In this document: piece after piece, positions 6,360-7,789 of the stretch | How positions within the stretch are numbered: the stretch's first letter is position 1 | How the letters are laid out: every line of letters starts with the position of its first letter | Origin: Micrococcaceae bacterium UBA3381 | GTDB taxonomy: Bacteria; Actinomycetota; Actinomycetes; Actinomycetales; Micrococcaceae | Direction: 5' to 3' | Length of the DNA stretch: 7,789 bases | NCBI GenBank assembly: GCA_002358975.1 | Contig: DEPX01000214.1 | Location: 1 to 7,789 of the forward strand | Translations under genes and position numbers: made by a program | Notes under the pieces: model-generated | Databases searched by the model: none | Told to the model about the DNA's origin: nothing | Seen by the model: only the letters and a program-made list of their open reading frames with translations

Positions 6360-7789
6360 TTATGCGCTGACCTTCGCGCCAGCTGCCAGATAGCGGTCGT
6401 ATGCCGGCAAAGTCAGGAAGTCCTCGAAATCCTCTGACAGTGCCGATTCGGCAAACAACTGTTTTGCGTCGTCGAGACGATCGTCTTGATAACGCTGCAA
6501 AGTAGTAAATACATCGTCGATCTTCTGGGTGACCCAATCGCGGGTGACGGTCTTTGTTGAGCCGTCTTCACGTAGTGCCACAGACCCCGCATGAATCCAC
6601 TGCCAGATCTGGGACCGTGAAATTTCTGCGGTAGCGGCATCTTCCATAAGACCATTGATTGCAGCAGCACCAGAACCGTTAAGCCAAGCATCCATATAGC
6701 GGATACCGACCTCGATATTGGTGTCTAGACCGGTCTCGGTGATTGAACCACTGGTGGCTGCCACATTGATAAGCGCCGCGGCCGACGGCACAACGTCTTC
6801 GCGCTTATTAGTACGGATTTGATGCGGGGCATCCAGCAACAGTTCGTCGAATACACCCATACACGTGGGTACCAAACCTGGGTGTGCAACCCATGAACCA
6901 TCAAAACCATCGTTAGCTTCGCGAGTTTTGTCTTCGCGAACCTTGCGCAGCGCTTCTTTGGTCCGTTCCGGATTGGACGATTCTGGAATGAAAGCACTCA
7001 TACCGCCGATTGCTGAGGCGCCACGTTTGTGACAGGTACGGACTAATAGATCGGTGTATGCCCGCATCATTGGCTGCGTCATCGAAACATCTGCGCGGTC
7101 TGGTAAGACGTATTCCGTACCAGAATCGCGGTAGGTTTTGATGATAGAGAAAATGTAATCCCATCGTCCGGCATTCAGTCCGGCAGCGTGATCGCGCAGT
7201 TGGTAGAGAATTTCTTCCATTTGGAATGCTGCAGTGATGGTCTCGATCAGTACTGTGGCCCGAATCGTGCCTTGTGGAATGCCTAAGTAATCTTGTGCCT
7301 TGTTGAACACACAATTCCACCAGCGGGCTTCTAAGTGGTGTTCAAGTTTTGGTAGGTAGTAGTACGGGCCACGGCCGAGTTCAACGAGCTTGTCGGCATT
7401 ATGAAAGAAGTACAAGCCAAAGTCCATCAGAGAACCTGCTAGTGGCTCACCGTCGACTTCGATATGCGATTCTTCCAAATGTAGCCCGCGGGGTCGAACG
7501 ATAATTGTCGGCATTTGGGCCAAAGCCGGTTTTTTCAACCGGTACGCCTTGCCCTGTTCCGAGGTGAAATCGATGTCGTGACGGATGGCATCGAAAAGAT
7601 TCACTTGCCCGTTGATCATGTTGGCCCAGTAGGGTGACGAGGCATCTTCGAAGTCGGCCAGCCAACACTTCGCACCAGAATTTAGTGCGTTGATAGTCAT
7701 TTTTCGATCGACTGGTCCGGTGATTTCCACGCGCCAGTCTTTGAGCCCGGGGGCGAGGGGAGCGACCCGCCATGAATCATCTTCACGGA
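6360..7789 (-). CDS. aceB: Malate synthase A (N terminus cut by right edge)
   Basis: This enzyme condenses glyoxylate with acetyl-CoA to malate, the second step of the glyoxylate bypass, in the cytosol. The frame is open to the window edge, and 475 residues are present. Compared with about 530 residues for E. coli AceB, roughly 50-60 N-terminal residues are missing. An in-frame GTG at 7730 is internal: the residues before it ([20 protein letters not shown]) continue the conserved family block. Active-site regions seen are the catalytic Arg in [10 protein letters not shown], the metal-binding Glu in [13 protein letters not shown] and Asp in [12 protein letters not shown], and the catalytic Asp in [24 protein letters not shown] and [12 protein letters not shown] are also typical. 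It is the A isoform, not the larger G isoform used by Corynebacterium. Its promoter lies outside the window; isocitrate lyase often neighbours it but cannot be seen here. Confidence 0.96.
   Translation of the reverse strand, partial: REDDSWRVAPLAPGLKDWRVEITGPVDRKMTINALNSGAKCWLADFEDASSPYWANMINGQVNLFDAIRHDIDFTSEQGKAYRLKKPALAQMPTIIVRPRGLHLEESHIEVDGEPLAGSLMDFGLYFFHNADKLVELGRGPYYYLPKLEHHLEARWWNCVFNKAQDYLGIPQGTIRATVLIETITAAFQMEEILYQLRDHAAGLNAGRWDYIFSIIKTYRDSGTEYVLPDRADVSMTQPMMRAYTDLLVRTCHKRGASAIGGMSAFIPESSNPERTKEALRKVREDKTREANDGFDGSWVAHPGLVPTCMGVFDELLLDAPHQIRTNKREDVVPSAAALINVAATSGSITETGLDTNIEVGIRYMDAWLNGSGAAAINGLMEDAATAEISRSQIWQWIHAGSVALREDGSTKTVTRDWVTQKIDDVFTTLQRYQDDRLDDAKQLFAESALSEDFEDFLTLPAYDRYLAAGAKVSA

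Noticed and set aside
7728..7730. GTG as the start of malate synthase
   Set aside because: The frame stays open to the edge and the residues before it continue the conserved family sequence, so the true start is outside the window.
6413..7773. Other minus-strand open frames inside aceB (6413-6691, 6725-6997, 6913-7320, 7447-7773)
   Set aside because: They are out-of-frame shadows of malate synthase, whose frame carries the active-site motifs throughout.

Overview
The window looks like chromosomal DNA from a low- to mid-GC actinobacterium, most likely of the order Micrococcales (Yaniella/Enteractinococcus-like). This is an inference from moderate GC, several TTG starts, an Opu-type betaine transporter, an A-type malate synthase, and a solute-binding protein whose mature form has no lysine. 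That last trait suggests a halotolerant or halophilic life. No mobile element, CRISPR array, tRNA or rRNA was seen.

Left part, minus strand (1-1771): a class A FAD-dependent monooxygenase (542-1771) is followed, after an 89-bp gap, by the 5' part of a GlcD-type FAD-linked oxidase that runs off the left edge. The gap holds a CRP/GlxR-like palindrome just upstream of the oxidase's TTG start. A non-coding stretch of about 770 bp follows (1772-2552). It is rich in inverted repeats, and these cluster towards the next operon.

Middle, plus strand (2553-5493): a complete three-gene osmoprotectant ABC transporter operon, with ATPase (opuAA), permease (opuAB) and substrate-binding lipoprotein (opuAC). 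It ends at a strong intrinsic terminator. The three proteins would import glycine betaine or a related compatible solute at ATP cost: the lipoprotein captures it, the permease carries it across the membrane, and the ATPase drives transport. A perfect 23-bp palindrome beside a possible promoter and two back-to-back hairpins around the Shine-Dalgarno sequence suggest layered control of this operon.

Right part: a YoaK/DUF1275 membrane protein (plus, 5582-6286) converges through a shared hairpin on malate synthase A (aceB, minus), which lacks only its N terminus at the right edge. Malate synthase consumes glyoxylate, and a GlcD-type oxidase could produce it from glycolate. The two edges of the window may therefore be metabolically related, but this is inference because the oxidase substrate cannot be read from the part present.

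The genes are ordinary members of known families. The points most worth a second look are the regulatory architecture upstream of the transporter, the extreme composition and apparent ligand-cage change in the binding protein, and the CRP/GlxR-like site.
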